From Streptomyces specialis (lineage in GTDB: Bacteria; Actinomycetota; Actinomycetes; Streptomycetales; Streptomycetaceae): 64,000 bases of DNA. The number at the start of each line of letters is the position of its first letter. The first letter of the stretch is position 1. The stretch spans positions 766,754-830,753 of the forward strand of contig NZ_LN929897.1 of NCBI RefSeq assembly GCF_001493375.1, written 5' to 3'. Position numbers and translations under genes: made by a program. Positions 50,466 to 61,500 of this stretch are shown one piece after another. Under the pieces are notes generated by a model. It had not been told where the DNA came from. It did not search any database and saw only the letters and a list, made by a program, of their open reading frames with translations.

Positions 50466-50595
50466 ACCGGCCCCCTATTCACATCTGACGCCGGCGGCGC
50501 AGCGGCTAGTGGGGGGGCCGGGGAGGGGGAGGGGGCGGCCAGAGAATCTCAGCAGGGCTGTAGGTGAGAAGGGGGAGAGGTGTATAAGAGAGAGG
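50466..50595. other. Assembly junction made of two opposed transposase adapters with G-rich filler
   Basis: 50467-50499 resembles the reverse complement of the Nextera adapter (CTATTCACATCTGACGC against TTATACACATCTGACGC). 50576-50594 reads AGAGGTGTATAAGAGAGAG and matches the mosaic end at 17 of 19 bases. Between them, 50509-50536 is a run of G with few other bases, like a poly-G tail of two-colour chemistry. Two contig ends with adapter read-through seem to have been joined here. Confidence 0.9.
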
Positions 50596-51413
50596 GGTGT
50601 CTGGCCGCGCAGTTCCGCGAGGACCGCGTCGGTGAAGGCGGGCCAGGACTCGGCGGCCCAGGAGCCGAACGCGCGGTCGGTCAGGACGACGCAGGCCGCG
50701 CGGGCGTCCGGGTCCACCCACAGGAACGTGCCGGACTGGCCGAAGTGGCCGAAGGTGCGGGGCGAGGACGTCGCGCCCGTCCAGTGCGGCGACTTGTGGG
50801 CGCGCAGGGAGAACCCCAGGCCCCAGTCGTTGGGCTTCTGGTGGCCGAAGCCGGGCAGCACGCCGTTCAGCCCGGGGAACGCCACCGCCGTCGCCTCGGC
50901 GAGCGTCTCGGGGGCCAGCAGGCGGGGGGAGAGCAGCTCGGCGGCGAAGGCGGTGAGGTCGTCCAGCGTCGAGACGCCGTCCTTGGCGGGGGAGCCGGGC
51001 AGTTCGGTGGCGGTCATGCCCAGCGGCGCGAGCACCGCCTGCCGCAGATACTCCGCGAACGGCATGCCGGCCGCCTTGGCGATGTGGTCGCCGAGGACCT
51101 CGAAGCCCGCGTTCGAGTAGAGCCGGCGGGGGCCGGGCGGCGCCATCGCGCGGTGCTCGTCGAACGCCAGCCCCGAGGCGCGCGCCAGCAGGCGCCGGAC
51201 GGGGGAGCCCTCGGGGCCGGCCGGCTCGTCCAGGCCGATCGCGCCCTCCTCGACCGCGATCGGCGCGGCGTACGCGGCGGGCGGCTTGGTGACGGAGGCG
51301 AGCCGGAACGGCCGCTCGCCGGGGCCGTGGGCGAACCGGCCGCCGGCCGGGAAGACGACGGCGGCGGCGGCCGTGGGAACGGGCCAGGTGTCGATCAGCT
51401 CCAGGCTGCGCAT
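50595..51413 (-). CDS. Serine hydrolase (class C beta-lactamase fold), C-terminus cut by the scar
   Basis: A penicillin-binding/beta-lactamase-like hydrolase of ~272 visible residues. The nucleophile motif is ASVTK (SxxK), followed by LYSNAGFEVLG (YxN) and FGHFGQSGTFLWVDP (the HxG/KTG-like motif). There is no signal peptide, so a cytoplasmic esterase or peptidase is more likely than a true beta-lactamase. The native chain ends at or just after AELRGQ; the following codons belong to the adapter scar, so the stop codon is missing. Confidence 0.83.
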
Positions 51414-51535
51414 GCCCCCGAGCGTAGCGCGGCGCCCCGACACGCCCGCTCCACGGGGGAGACATCCTCCGGCGGGGCGTGCGGCGGCGTGGGGGAGCGG
51501 CGTGTGGGTTTCGGATTCACCACCGGGGCCACTTG

Positions 51536-51553
51536 CCTGGAGTGCACTCCAGG
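51536..51553. promoter_or_regulatory. Perfect 18-bp palindrome CCTGGAGTGCACTCCAGG, MerR-type operator
   Basis: The palindrome lies between -35 TTGCCT (51533-51538) and a -10 around TCTTTA/TTTAGC (51554-51561). This is the stretched spacer position typical of MerR-activated promoters. The following MerR gene starts at 51571. Confidence 0.75.
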
Positions 51554-51570
51554 TCTTTAGCGTTCGGGAT

Positions 51571-52035
51571 ATGACCCTGACCCAGCGGAAGCAGCCAGGG
51601 CTTGACGAGACCGTCGGCCCGTGCGCGCCCCCCAAGCCCGTGCCCAGACCCGACGGCCAGGACCGCTACACGATCAGCGAGGTCGCCGCCCACACCGGGC
51701 TGAGCGTCCACACGCTGCGCTGGTACGAGCGCATCGGCCTGATGCCGACCATCGACCGCTCCCACACCGGGCAGCGCCGCTACACCAACCGCGATCTGGC
51801 GTGGCTCTCGTTCGTCGGCAAGCTCCGGCTGACCGGGATGGCGGTCGCGGACATGGTCCGCTACGCCGATCTGGTGCGGCAGGGCGACCACACGTTCGCC
51901 GAGCGCAGAGCGCTGCTGCTCGCCACCCGGGAGAGCGTGCTGCGCCGGATCGGCGAGCTCCAGGACACCCTCACGGTCCTCGACTTCAAGATCGACTTCT
52001 ACGCTGACGCCCCCTCGGCGTCGGAAAGGCTCTGA
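51571..52035 (+). CDS. MerR-family transcriptional regulator
   Basis: A 154-aa regulator. Residues ~32-105 are the MerR winged helix (YTISEVAAHTGLSVHTLRWYERIGLMPTIDRSHTGQRRYTNRDLAWLSFVGKLRLTGM, by position), followed by a long dimerisation helix (ERRALLLATRESVLRRIGELQDTLTVLDFKIDFY). No metal-type Cys cluster is present, as in the subgroup that controls aldo/keto reductases. It sits 8 bases upstream of such a reductase and behind a perfect palindromic operator. Confidence 0.9.
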   Translation: MTLTQRKQPGLDETVGPCAPPKPVPRPDGQDRYTISEVAAHTGLSVHTLRWYERIGLMPTIDRSHTGQRRYTNRDLAWLSFVGKLRLTGMAVADMVRYADLVRQGDHTFAERRALLLATRESVLRRIGELQDTLTVLDFKIDFYADAPSASERL

Positions 52036-52043
52036 ACCTCCGC

Positions 52044-53063
52044 ATGAGCGACACCACAGTGATCGACACCGCCCCCCTCGGCGCCGGCGGTCCCCGGGTC
52101 GGCGTCCAGGGCCTCGGCTGCATGGGCATGGCCTTCGCCTACGGACCGACCGACACGTCCGAGGCCCGCGCCACGCTGGAACGGGCCCTGGAACTCGGCG
52201 TCACCCTGTACGACACGGCCGACATGTACGGCGCGGGCGAGAACGAGACCTTCCTGTCGCCGTTCTTCCGCGCCCACCGCGACGAGGTCACCATCGCGAC
52301 CAAGTTCGGCATCGTCCTCGACCCCGCCGACCCGCTGGCGCGGAACGTCCGCAACGACCGGCCCTACATCCGGCAGGCCGTGGAGGCCAGCCTGCGGCGG
52401 CTGGACGTGGACGTCATCGACCTCTACTACATGCACCGCCGCGACCCCGCCGTCCCGATCGAGGAGACCGTCGGGGCGATGGCCGAGCTGGTGGCCGAGG
52501 GCAAGGTCAAGCACCTCGGGCTGAGCGAGGTCACCGGCCCCGAGCTGCGCGCCGCGCACGCCGTGCACCCCATCGCGGCCATCCAGTCCGAGTGGTCGCT
52601 GTTCTCGCGCGACGTGGAACGGACCGCCGTCCCCGCCGCCGAGGAGCTGGGCGTCGCGTTCGTGCCCTACTCGCCGCTCGGCCGGGGCTTCCTGACCGGC
52701 GCGTTCACCGACGCCTCCGGCGAGCTGACGGCCGACGACTTCCGCCGCCACCTGCCGCGCTACAACGGCGCCAACGCCGAGGCCAACCGCGCCCTGCTGG
52801 AGCCGGTCCGCCGGATCGCCGAGGCGCGCGGCGCCACGCTCGGGCAGGTCGCGCTGGCCTGGGTCCACGCCCAGGCGGCGGCGCGCGGGATGTCGGTGAT
52901 CCCGATCCCCGGCACCCGCAGCCGCGCCCGCGTCGAGGAGAACACGGCGGCCACCCGGATCGAGCTGACCCCGGACGAGACGGCGGCCCTGGAGCCGATC
53001 GCCTCGCGGGTGAGGGGCGACCGCTACGCGGACATGTCGTTCTCGTCGGCCGGCCGCGAGTAA
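52044..53063 (+). CDS. Aldo/keto reductase
   Basis: A 339-aa NADPH-dependent (beta/alpha)8 oxidoreductase. The catalytic tetrad is visible as Asp and Tyr in LYDTADMYGAGENE, Lys in IATKFG and His in LYYMHRRD. Cofactor residues lie in VIPIPGTRSRARVEEN near the C-terminus. The substrate is unknown, but such enzymes detoxify carbonyls. It is cotranscribed with the MerR gene, so induction through the upstream operator is expected. Confidence 0.92.
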   Translation: MSDTTVIDTAPLGAGGPRVGVQGLGCMGMAFAYGPTDTSEARATLERALELGVTLYDTADMYGAGENETFLSPFFRAHRDEVTIATKFGIVLDPADPLARNVRNDRPYIRQAVEASLRRLDVDVIDLYYMHRRDPAVPIEETVGAMAELVAEGKVKHLGLSEVTGPELRAAHAVHPIAAIQSEWSLFSRDVERTAVPAAEELGVAFVPYSPLGRGFLTGAFTDASGELTADDFRRHLPRYNGANAEANRALLEPVRRIAEARGATLGQVALAWVHAQAAARGMSVIPIPGTRSRARVEENTAATRIELTPDETAALEPIASRVRGDRYADMSFSSAGRE

Positions 53064-53129
53064 CCGGCCGGCCGGGCGGGGAACTCCGCGAGCCCGCCGC
53101 GCGCGTTCCGCGCGTGCGGCGGGCGGTGC

Positions 53130-54005
53130 TCACAGCTCGGCGAGCAACTCCGTCTTCTTCGCGGTGAACTCCTCGTCCGTCAGCAGCCCGGACGCGTGCA
53201 GCTCGCCCAGATGGCGGATGCGGTTGGCTATGTCCGCCGGGTTCCCCCGGCGGCGGCTCCCGTCCAGGCGGTCGGTGACGATCGGCTCGGCCGCCCGGAC
53301 CGCCTCCAGGACCGACGCGGCCAGCGGCAGCGACTCGTGGACCAGGCCGTAGCCGAGGCCGAACACCACCGCCGCCGGGTCCTGGTCGGCCGGTCCTTCG
53401 TGGTCGCGCGGGGCGCCGTCCGGGCCGCGGCGCAGCAGCCGCAGGTGGCCGCCGGCGATCTCGGGCGAGCGCCACTCGACGTCCGCCAGCTCGCTCACCG
53501 GGAACGACTGGTCGCCCGCCTTCCACTTCGCCGACGACGCGCCCGTCCAGAACCACCGGAACGAGACCACCTTGCCGTCGAACGACACCTTCCCGTCGAA
53601 CGCCTTGAACTGGAGCGGGGCCGCGGGCGCCGCCACCAGATACTGGTCGGCGTCCTCGTCCGCGAGCGGACCGAGGGCGGAGCGCAGTTCGGTCGCGTAG
53701 TAGTCGGCGAGCGTCTCGCGCTCGCCCGGGAGCACCAGCCGGTACGGGTCGGCGGCTTGTCTGAGCTGGCCCGCGGCGGCCTCCAGCAGCGGATCGGCGC
53801 CGGGCCGCGGCACGGCGTGCAGCACCACCGTGCCCTTGCGCGTTCCCGGAGTCAGGTCGACCGAGCTCAGCGCCTCGTACGGGATCCGGCGCTCGCCGAG
53901 CACCTGGAAGAGCTTCGGTGTGCGTATCCCCCGTTCGAAGCGGATGAGCACGGAGTCGGTGTCGAACTCCCACGTGGAGTGGATTCCGGCCAGCACATCA
54001 CCCAT
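53130..54005 (-). CDS. DUF4429 protein with C-terminal SHOCT domain
   Basis: A 291-aa protein with two copies of a PH-like DUF4429 domain (WEFDTDSVLIRFERGIRTPKLFQVLGERRIPYEALSSVDL; LQFKAFDGKVSFDGKVVSFRW). The C-terminal SHOCT helix pair is RIRHLGELHASGLLTDEEFTAKKTELLAEL. The role is unknown; SHOCT-PH proteins are thought to mediate oligomerisation. ATG 54005 is preferred over 54026 from the conserved MGDVLAG start. Confidence 0.82.
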   Translation of the reverse strand: MGDVLAGIHSTWEFDTDSVLIRFERGIRTPKLFQVLGERRIPYEALSSVDLTPGTRKGTVVLHAVPRPGADPLLEAAAGQLRQAADPYRLVLPGERETLADYYATELRSALGPLADEDADQYLVAAPAAPLQFKAFDGKVSFDGKVVSFRWFWTGASSAKWKAGDQSFPVSELADVEWRSPEIAGGHLRLLRRGPDGAPRDHEGPADQDPAAVVFGLGYGLVHESLPLAASVLEAVRAAEPIVTDRLDGSRRRGNPADIANRIRHLGELHASGLLTDEEFTAKKTELLAEL

Positions 54006-54070
54006 GCGGGTCATCGTAAGGGCCATGGCTGACGAAACGGCTTCCCCCGGATGGGTGTGTTCGCGTCAGC

Positions 54071-54928
54071 TCACGGCGACGTGTCGCCCCTGGTGCCCGT
54101 GTGGCTCCCGTGGGGCGCGGCGTGCTCGCCCGCCGCCCGCGCGCGGGCCGTCAGCGCGGCCACTTCGGCGCGCAACGTCCGTACCTCCGCCGTCAGTTCC
54201 TCGATGGCCCGGGTGTGCGCCACGGTGTCGTCGTCCTCCCGCTCGAAGCGGGCGATGAACCAGGCCGCGATGTTGGCCGTGACCACACCGAGCAGGGCGA
54301 TCCCCGACAGCATCAGCCCGACCGCCAGCAGCCGGCCCATCGTCGTCGTCGGCGTGGTGTCCCCGTAGCCGACGGTGGTCATCGTGGTGAACGCCCACCA
54401 CATGGCGTCGCCCATGGAGCGGATGTTGGACGTGGGGCTCTCCCGCTCGACCTCCAGGACGGCCAGCGAGCCGAACAGCAGCAGCCCGACGCAGGAGCCC
54501 GCCACATAGGTGGTGACCCGGATCTGGGAGGCCAGCCGGGCCCGTTGCCCGACGAGCAGCAGGGCGGCGACCAGCCGCGTCAGCCGCAGCGGTTGGAGGA
54601 ACGGCAGCACCACGGCGGCCAGCGCGAACGGATGGCGCCGCGTGAACTGCCACCGGTCATGGGCCAGGCACCACCGGATGCCGTAGTCGAGCGCGAAGCA
54701 CCCCCAGATCAGCCACTCCGCGATCGAGCAGCCTCGCCGCAGCGCGGCCGGCGCGCCGGGGAACAGGATGGGCACGGCGTAGACCGCGCCGAACGCCACC
54801 GCCAGCCACAGCAGCGGCACCTGCGTGCGCTCCTCCCAGCGCACGCGCGTCCCGTCGGTGTCCGCCTCGGGCACCAGGGCGGCCACCGAGGCCCGGGACG
54901 TCTCATCGGTGTCGGGGTGCGGGCCCAT
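54071..54928 (-). CDS. Voltage-gated-like potassium channel
   Basis: A 285-aa membrane protein. About four hydrophobic helices precede the pore unit MWWAFTTMTTVGYGDTTPTT, with the K+ selectivity filter TVGYGD, and one pore helix follows (LLAVGLMLSGIALLGVVTANIAAWFI). Only a few Arg residues stand in the S4-like helix (LQPLRLTRLVAALLLVGQRARLASQIR), so voltage sensing may be weak. A C-terminal coiled coil (AIEELTAEVRTLRAEVAALTARARAA) probably assembles the tetramer. Confidence 0.88.
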   Translation of the reverse strand: MGPHPDTDETSRASVAALVPEADTDGTRVRWEERTQVPLLWLAVAFGAVYAVPILFPGAPAALRRGCSIAEWLIWGCFALDYGIRWCLAHDRWQFTRRHPFALAAVVLPFLQPLRLTRLVAALLLVGQRARLASQIRVTTYVAGSCVGLLLFGSLAVLEVERESPTSNIRSMGDAMWWAFTTMTTVGYGDTTPTTTMGRLLAVGLMLSGIALLGVVTANIAAWFIARFEREDDDTVAHTRAIEELTAEVRTLRAEVAALTARARAAGEHAAPHGSHTGTRGDTSP

Positions 54929-55033
54929 GGCGGCATCCTAGGGTCCGGCCCCGGGAACGGCCCGGCACGGCGGCGGGCTCCCGGGCGGCGCGGTGCGCGT
55001 TCCGGGAGCCCGCCGGCCGGGCGGGGACGACGC

Positions 55034-57766
<2,733 letters not shown>

Positions 57767-58082
57767 GCTGTTCCTTCACTGTATGAGTTGTCTGCTCTGC
57801 ATGTGTCGCGCCGCCTCCATGGTCCACCGACGAACGCGAAACGTCATCTCTACTGATCGGTAACCCCCCGCTCCGGGATCATGGGAGGGTGGCCGCGGGG
57901 GCGCCGCGTGCCGTCCGCGCGTGCCGGCCGCACCCGTACGCGCCCGGTGCGCCCGGCGAACAGGCGTTCGCGGACTATGGCGCAGATCACGCGCCCGTCG
58001 GGGGCCAAGACGTCAACGTTTGGGCAGGCTCGGCGGCCGGGTACTTGCGCGATCCGCCCCGCCCGTGTGGACTACGCCCAAG

Positions 58083-58098
58083 CCGCGCGTACGCGCGG
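58083..58098. promoter_or_regulatory. Perfect 16-bp palindrome CCGCGCGTACGCGCGG upstream of the DUF3052 gene
   Basis: It lies 36 bases before GTG 58135, in the aceE-DUF3052 divergent region (57767-58134). Its core resembles the arms of the 36.9-kb palindrome. It may be an operator, or a GC-rich dyad arising by chance. I see no other feature in this interval beyond the DUF3052 ribosome site (AGGAG). Confidence 0.35.
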
Positions 58099-58134
58099 CC
58101 TCCCCGTACTTCCCACACAGGACAGGAGCTATCC

Positions 58135-58569
58135 GTGAGCGCGACCGCGGACCACGCGGAGGAGCGGACCAACCCCGCCGCTCGGCTGGGTTTCCAGCCC
58201 GGGCAGGTGGTCCAGGAGCTCGGCTACGACGAGGACGCCGAGCAGGAACTCCGCGAGGGAATCGAGGCCATCACGGGCCAGGAGCTCGTCGACGAGAGCT
58301 ACGACGACGTGGCCGACGCGGTGGTGCTGTGGTTCCGCGAGGAAGACGGCGATCTGACCGACGCGCTGGTGGATGCCACCACGATGATCGACCCCGGGGC
58401 GCCGGTCTGGCTGCTGACCCCGAAGACGGGCCGGGCCGGCTACGTCGAGCCGAGCGACATCGGCGAGGCGGCGGCGACCGCCGGCCTGGCGCAGACCAGC
58501 AGTGTCAGCGCGGGCCGGGACTGGTCGGGCAGCCGGCTGGTGACCCCGAAGGCGGCCGGGAAGAAGTAG
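58135..58569 (+). CDS. DUF3052 family protein
   Basis: A 144-aa acidic protein (ARLGFQPGQVVQELGYDEDAEQELREGIEAITGQELVDESYDDVADAVVLWFREEDGDLTDALVDA, positions ~14-78; then PVWLLTPKTGRAGYVEPSDIGEAAATAGLAQTSSVSAG). This family is widespread in actinobacteria and lies next to aceE in Streptomyces; its molecular role is not established. GTG 58135 has AGGAG at good spacing. A hairpin follows its stop. Confidence 0.88.
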   Translation: MSATADHAEERTNPAARLGFQPGQVVQELGYDEDAEQELREGIEAITGQELVDESYDDVADAVVLWFREEDGDLTDALVDATTMIDPGAPVWLLTPKTGRAGYVEPSDIGEAAATAGLAQTSSVSAGRDWSGSRLVTPKAAGKK

Positions 58570-58572
58570 CAC

Positions 58573-58590
58573 CCGCGCCGGTGCGCGGGC
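58573..58590 (+). terminator. GC-rich hairpin after the DUF3052 gene
   Basis: CCCGCGC (58573-58579), loop CGGT, GCGCGGG (58584-58590): perfect 7-bp arms starting 3 bases after the stop codon. There is no U-tract, as is usual for terminators in high-GC actinomycetes. Confidence 0.5.
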
Positions 58591-58630
58591 TCGGTCCCCG
58601 GGGGCTGGTGGGTCGCCGGGGGCCGCGTCG

Positions 58631-58636
58631 TAGGCT
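58631..58636 (+). promoter_or_regulatory. -10 element (TAGGCT) of the peroxiredoxin gene
   Basis: TAGGCT lies 45 bases upstream of ATG 58682, which would give a leader of ~39 bases. A -35 is not obvious. Confidence 0.3.
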
Positions 58637-58681
58637 GGGCGGCGTAACTTTACCTCCGACAGGGAAACGGATTACCCGCCC

Positions 58682-59140
58682 ATGGCACTTGAGCCCGGCA
58701 GCAAGGCCCCCGAGTTCCGCTTGCGGAACCAGCACGGCCAGACCGTCTCGCTCGCGGACTACCGCGGTGGGAAGAACGTGGTCCTGCTCTTCTACCCGTT
58801 CGCGTTCACCGGCGTCTGCACCGGCGAGCTGTGCGCGCTCCGTGACGAGCTGCCCACGTTCGTCAACGACGACGTGCAGCTTCTCGCCGTCTCCAACGAC
58901 TCCCCGTTCTCGCTGCGGGTCTTCGGCGAGCAGGAGGGTCTGGAGTACCCGCTGCTCTCCGACTTCTGGCCGCACGGCGAGGTCTCCAGGGCCTACGGCG
59001 TCTTCGACGAGGAGAAGGGCTGCGCGGTGCGCGGCACCTTCATCATCGACAAGGAGGGCGTGATCCGCTGGACGGTCGTCAACGGTCTGCCCGACGCCCG
59101 CGATCTCGACGACTACGTCACGGCGCTCCGGGCTCTGTGA
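58682..59140 (+). CDS. Peroxiredoxin (AhpE-like, 1-Cys type)
   Basis: A 152-aa thioredoxin-fold peroxidase (LEPGSKAPEFRLRNQHGQTVSLADYRGGKNVVLLFYPFAFTGVCTGELCALRDEL, by position ~4-58). The peroxidatic Cys is in the FTGVCTGEL motif, with Thr before it and Arg further on. Extra Cys residues (ELC; KGC) do not fit a standard resolving pair, so an AhpE/1-Cys mechanism using mycothiol or mycoredoxin is likely. It reduces peroxides or peroxynitrite in the cytoplasm. Confidence 0.9.
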   Translation: MALEPGSKAPEFRLRNQHGQTVSLADYRGGKNVVLLFYPFAFTGVCTGELCALRDELPTFVNDDVQLLAVSNDSPFSLRVFGEQEGLEYPLLSDFWPHGEVSRAYGVFDEEKGCAVRGTFIIDKEGVIRWTVVNGLPDARDLDDYVTALRAL

Positions 59141-59240
59141 TTCCGCGGGCCCTCCCGGGGGACCCGTCCGCATCGGCACCATCCACCAGGCCGGCGTCTG
59201 CCTGCACATCCGCGGCCCTGCGCGGGAGACTGGACTTCTT

Positions 59241-60395
59241 GTGATTCTGAAAATCTTCGGCTGGTCATTCGGCGTGACTGTTCTCGGCCTGGCCGCCGCT
59301 TTCATCCTCTGGGGCTGGCAGGGGTTCGCCATCGTGGCGATCCTGTCCGTCCTGGAAATCTCGCTCTCCTTCGACAACGCGGTGGTCAACGCCGGTGTGC
59401 TGAAGCGGATGAACGAGTTCTGGCAGAAGATCTTCCTGACCGTGGGCATCCTGATCGCCGTCTTCGGCATGCGGCTGGTCTTCCCGGTCGTGATCGTCTC
59501 GCTCACCGCCGGCGTCAGTCCGATGGAGGCCGTCGATCTGGCGATCGACGACCCGGACCACTACGAGCAGTTGGTCACCGACGCGCACCCGGCGATCGCC
59601 GCGTTCGGCGGTATGTTCCTGCTGATGATCTTCCTCGAATTCATCTTCGAGGAGCGGGAGACCATGTGGCTGCGCTGGCTGGAGCGCCCGCTGGCCAAGC
59701 TCGGCAAGATCGACGCCTTCTCGGTGGGCGTGGCCCTCGCGGCGCTGCTGCTGACCGCGTCCTTCGTCGCCCCCGAGGCGTACCAGCACGGCGGCCTGCA
59801 CATCGACAAGACCGAGACGGTGCTGCTGGCGGGCCTCGCCGGTCTGCTGACCTATCTCGTCGTCGGCGGTCTGTCCGGGTACTTCGAGGACCGGCTGGAG
59901 GAGGACGAGGAGCGGGCGCACGAGGCGGAGGAGGCCGCGGCCCGCGCCGGGCGGCAGCCCACGCTGGTCGGTGTCGGCGGCCGGGCGGCGTTCTTCCTGT
60001 TCCTGTACCTGGAAGTCCTGGACGCCTCGTTCTCCTTCGACGGCGTCATCGGCGCGTTCGCGATCACCAACGACATCTTCGAGATGGCGCTGGGCCTCGG
60101 CATCGGCGCGATGTACGTGCGGTCCCTCACCATCTACCTGGTCCGCCAGGGCACGCTGGAGGACTACCGGTATCTGGAGCACGGCGCGCACTACGCGATC
60201 GGCGCGCTGGCCGTGATGCTGCTGATCAGCATCCGCTGGCACCTGCCGGAGGTCGTCACCGGCCTCGTCGGGGTGGGCCTGATCGCGGCGGCGTTCTGGT
60301 CCTCGGTCCGGCACAACCGGCTCGACGCGGCCAACGGCGGCGGAGGCGGCGGAGGCGGACCGACGGAGCAACCGGCGGTGCGCTCCGGGGTGTGA
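59241..60395 (+). CDS. DUF475 TerC-like integral membrane protein
   Basis: A 384-aa polytopic protein with ~9-10 hydrophobic helices. It carries the paired acidic motifs of the TerC superfamily: SVLEISLSFDNAVVNAGVLKRM in the first half and YLEVLDASFSFDGVIGAFAITNDIF in the second, likely metal-coordinating within the membrane. A Gly-rich tail ends the protein. TerC-like proteins act with TerD proteins in tellurite, phage and stress resistance, and some export metals (e.g. Mn). GTG 59241 has GGGAG upstream. The TerD genes follow directly. Confidence 0.88.
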   Translation: MILKIFGWSFGVTVLGLAAAFILWGWQGFAIVAILSVLEISLSFDNAVVNAGVLKRMNEFWQKIFLTVGILIAVFGMRLVFPVVIVSLTAGVSPMEAVDLAIDDPDHYEQLVTDAHPAIAAFGGMFLLMIFLEFIFEERETMWLRWLERPLAKLGKIDAFSVGVALAALLLTASFVAPEAYQHGGLHIDKTETVLLAGLAGLLTYLVVGGLSGYFEDRLEEDEERAHEAEEAAARAGRQPTLVGVGGRAAFFLFLYLEVLDASFSFDGVIGAFAITNDIFEMALGLGIGAMYVRSLTIYLVRQGTLEDYRYLEHGAHYAIGALAVMLLISIRWHLPEVVTGLVGVGLIAAAFWSSVRHNRLDAANGGGGGGGGPTEQPAVRSGV

Positions 60396-60495
60396 GCCCG
60401 GGGGGAACGCGGAATCCTCCGTGGGGGGACGGACCGGTCACCGGTCCGTCCCGCCACGTGTGTTGTGACCCGACGAGTGAGGGTGGGGGACGGCC

Positions 60496-61251
60496 ATGGT
60501 GTCGTTGTGGAACTACTGGCGGCACGGCGGCATGCCCAAGCAGAAGTTCGACACGGTGGGCGGCCCTTCGACGTACGCGGTGGAGCTGAACCGGCGGAAC
60601 GCGACGGCGCCGCTGACCGGTGAGGGCGCGGACACCGGTACGCTGCGGATCGAGCTGTCGTGGCGGATGCGCGGCAGCGCCGACTTCGGCGGCACCCAGT
60701 GGTCCACGCTGTGGCGCCGGCCGCTGGAGATCTTCAAGCCGGCGGAGATACAAGGGCATTCGCAGGGCGTCGCCAGCATCGACCTCGACCTGGCGTGCCT
60801 GTACGAGCTGAAGGACGGCACCAAGGGGGTCGTCCAGTCCCTGGGCGGCCTGGAGGGCGACTTCAACGCCCCGCCGTACATCAAGCTCAGCGGCGACGAC
60901 CGTTTCGGCACGGGCTCGGGCGAGAACCTGTACGTGAACCTGGACCACGCCGAGGAGTTCAAGCGGCTGGTCGTCTTCGTCTTCATCTACGACGGCATCC
61001 CGGCGTTCGACCGCGCGGACGTCGTGGTCACCCTCGTCTCGGCCGACGGCAAGAACATCGAGATCGGCCTGACCGACCCGGCCCCGAACGCGCGCTCCTG
61101 CGCGGTGGCGCTGATCGAGCACCACAAGGGGCGCCTGGTGGCGCGGCGCGAGGTGCGGTACGTGTACGGGTTCCAGTCGGAGATAGACCGCCTCTACGGC
61201 TGGGGCATGTCCTGGGGCCGCGGCACCAAGCCCAGCCGCCTCCGCGCCTGA
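60496..61251 (+). CDS. TerD-domain protein
   Basis: A 251-aa cytoplasmic protein with a TerD/TerA-type domain. GVASIDLDLACLYELKDGTKGVVQSLGG and DRFGTGSGENLYVNLDHAEEFKRLVVFVFIYDG contain the acidic loops (DLDLAC; DDR..SGENL) that bind Ca2+ in TerD proteins. An N-terminal ~50-residue extension and a final segment (EVRYVYGFQSEIDRLYGWGMSWG) distinguish it from the short TerD. It lies 100 bases after the DUF475 gene and converges with the next TerD gene. Confidence 0.87.
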   Translation: MVSLWNYWRHGGMPKQKFDTVGGPSTYAVELNRRNATAPLTGEGADTGTLRIELSWRMRGSADFGGTQWSTLWRRPLEIFKPAEIQGHSQGVASIDLDLACLYELKDGTKGVVQSLGGLEGDFNAPPYIKLSGDDRFGTGSGENLYVNLDHAEEFKRLVVFVFIYDGIPAFDRADVVVTLVSADGKNIEIGLTDPAPNARSCAVALIEHHKGRLVARREVRYVYGFQSEIDRLYGWGMSWGRGTKPSRLRA

Positions 61252-61339
61252 CACCCGCGACCGGTTCCCGCTTCCGGGGCTCAGGGCAGGAACTGGGGGC
61301 CCTGCGGGGGCAGGGTGAACGCCGGGTCCGGCTGGGGGT

Positions 61340-61396
61340 AGCCGTAGCCGGGCTGCCGGCGCGGGTCGGGGGCCCGGCGGCCGGCCGCGGTGATGC
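61340..61396. repeat. 57-bp direct duplication, copy 1 (copy 2 at 61501-61557)
   Basis: The two blocks are identical base for base and begin AGCCGTAGCCGGGCTGCC. They code for the same TerD C-terminal segment (GITAAGRRAPDPRRQPGYG). They flank the adapter-like filler and look like two overlapping contig ends that were joined instead of merged. Confidence 0.9.
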
Positions 61397-61500
61397 ACCG
61401 CAACGCTGCGTAGATACACACAACGATGTTGAGAAGCGGACGGCAGAAGAAGCATCCTCTACCGTGTGCGCAGGAAGCTCCAGTTGTGTAGAAGAGGAAG
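61397..61500. other. 104-bp adapter-like filler inside the TerD gene
   Basis: The A/T content is clearly higher than the surroundings. The right end reads CAGTTGTGTAGAAGAGGAAG, resembling the Nextera mosaic end (AGATGTGTATAAGAGACAG). The left part contains GATACACACAACGATG, resembling the reverse complement (TATACACATCTGACGCTG). The opposed orientation is the same as in the 50.5-kb scar, though the matches are weaker here. Confidence 0.72.
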
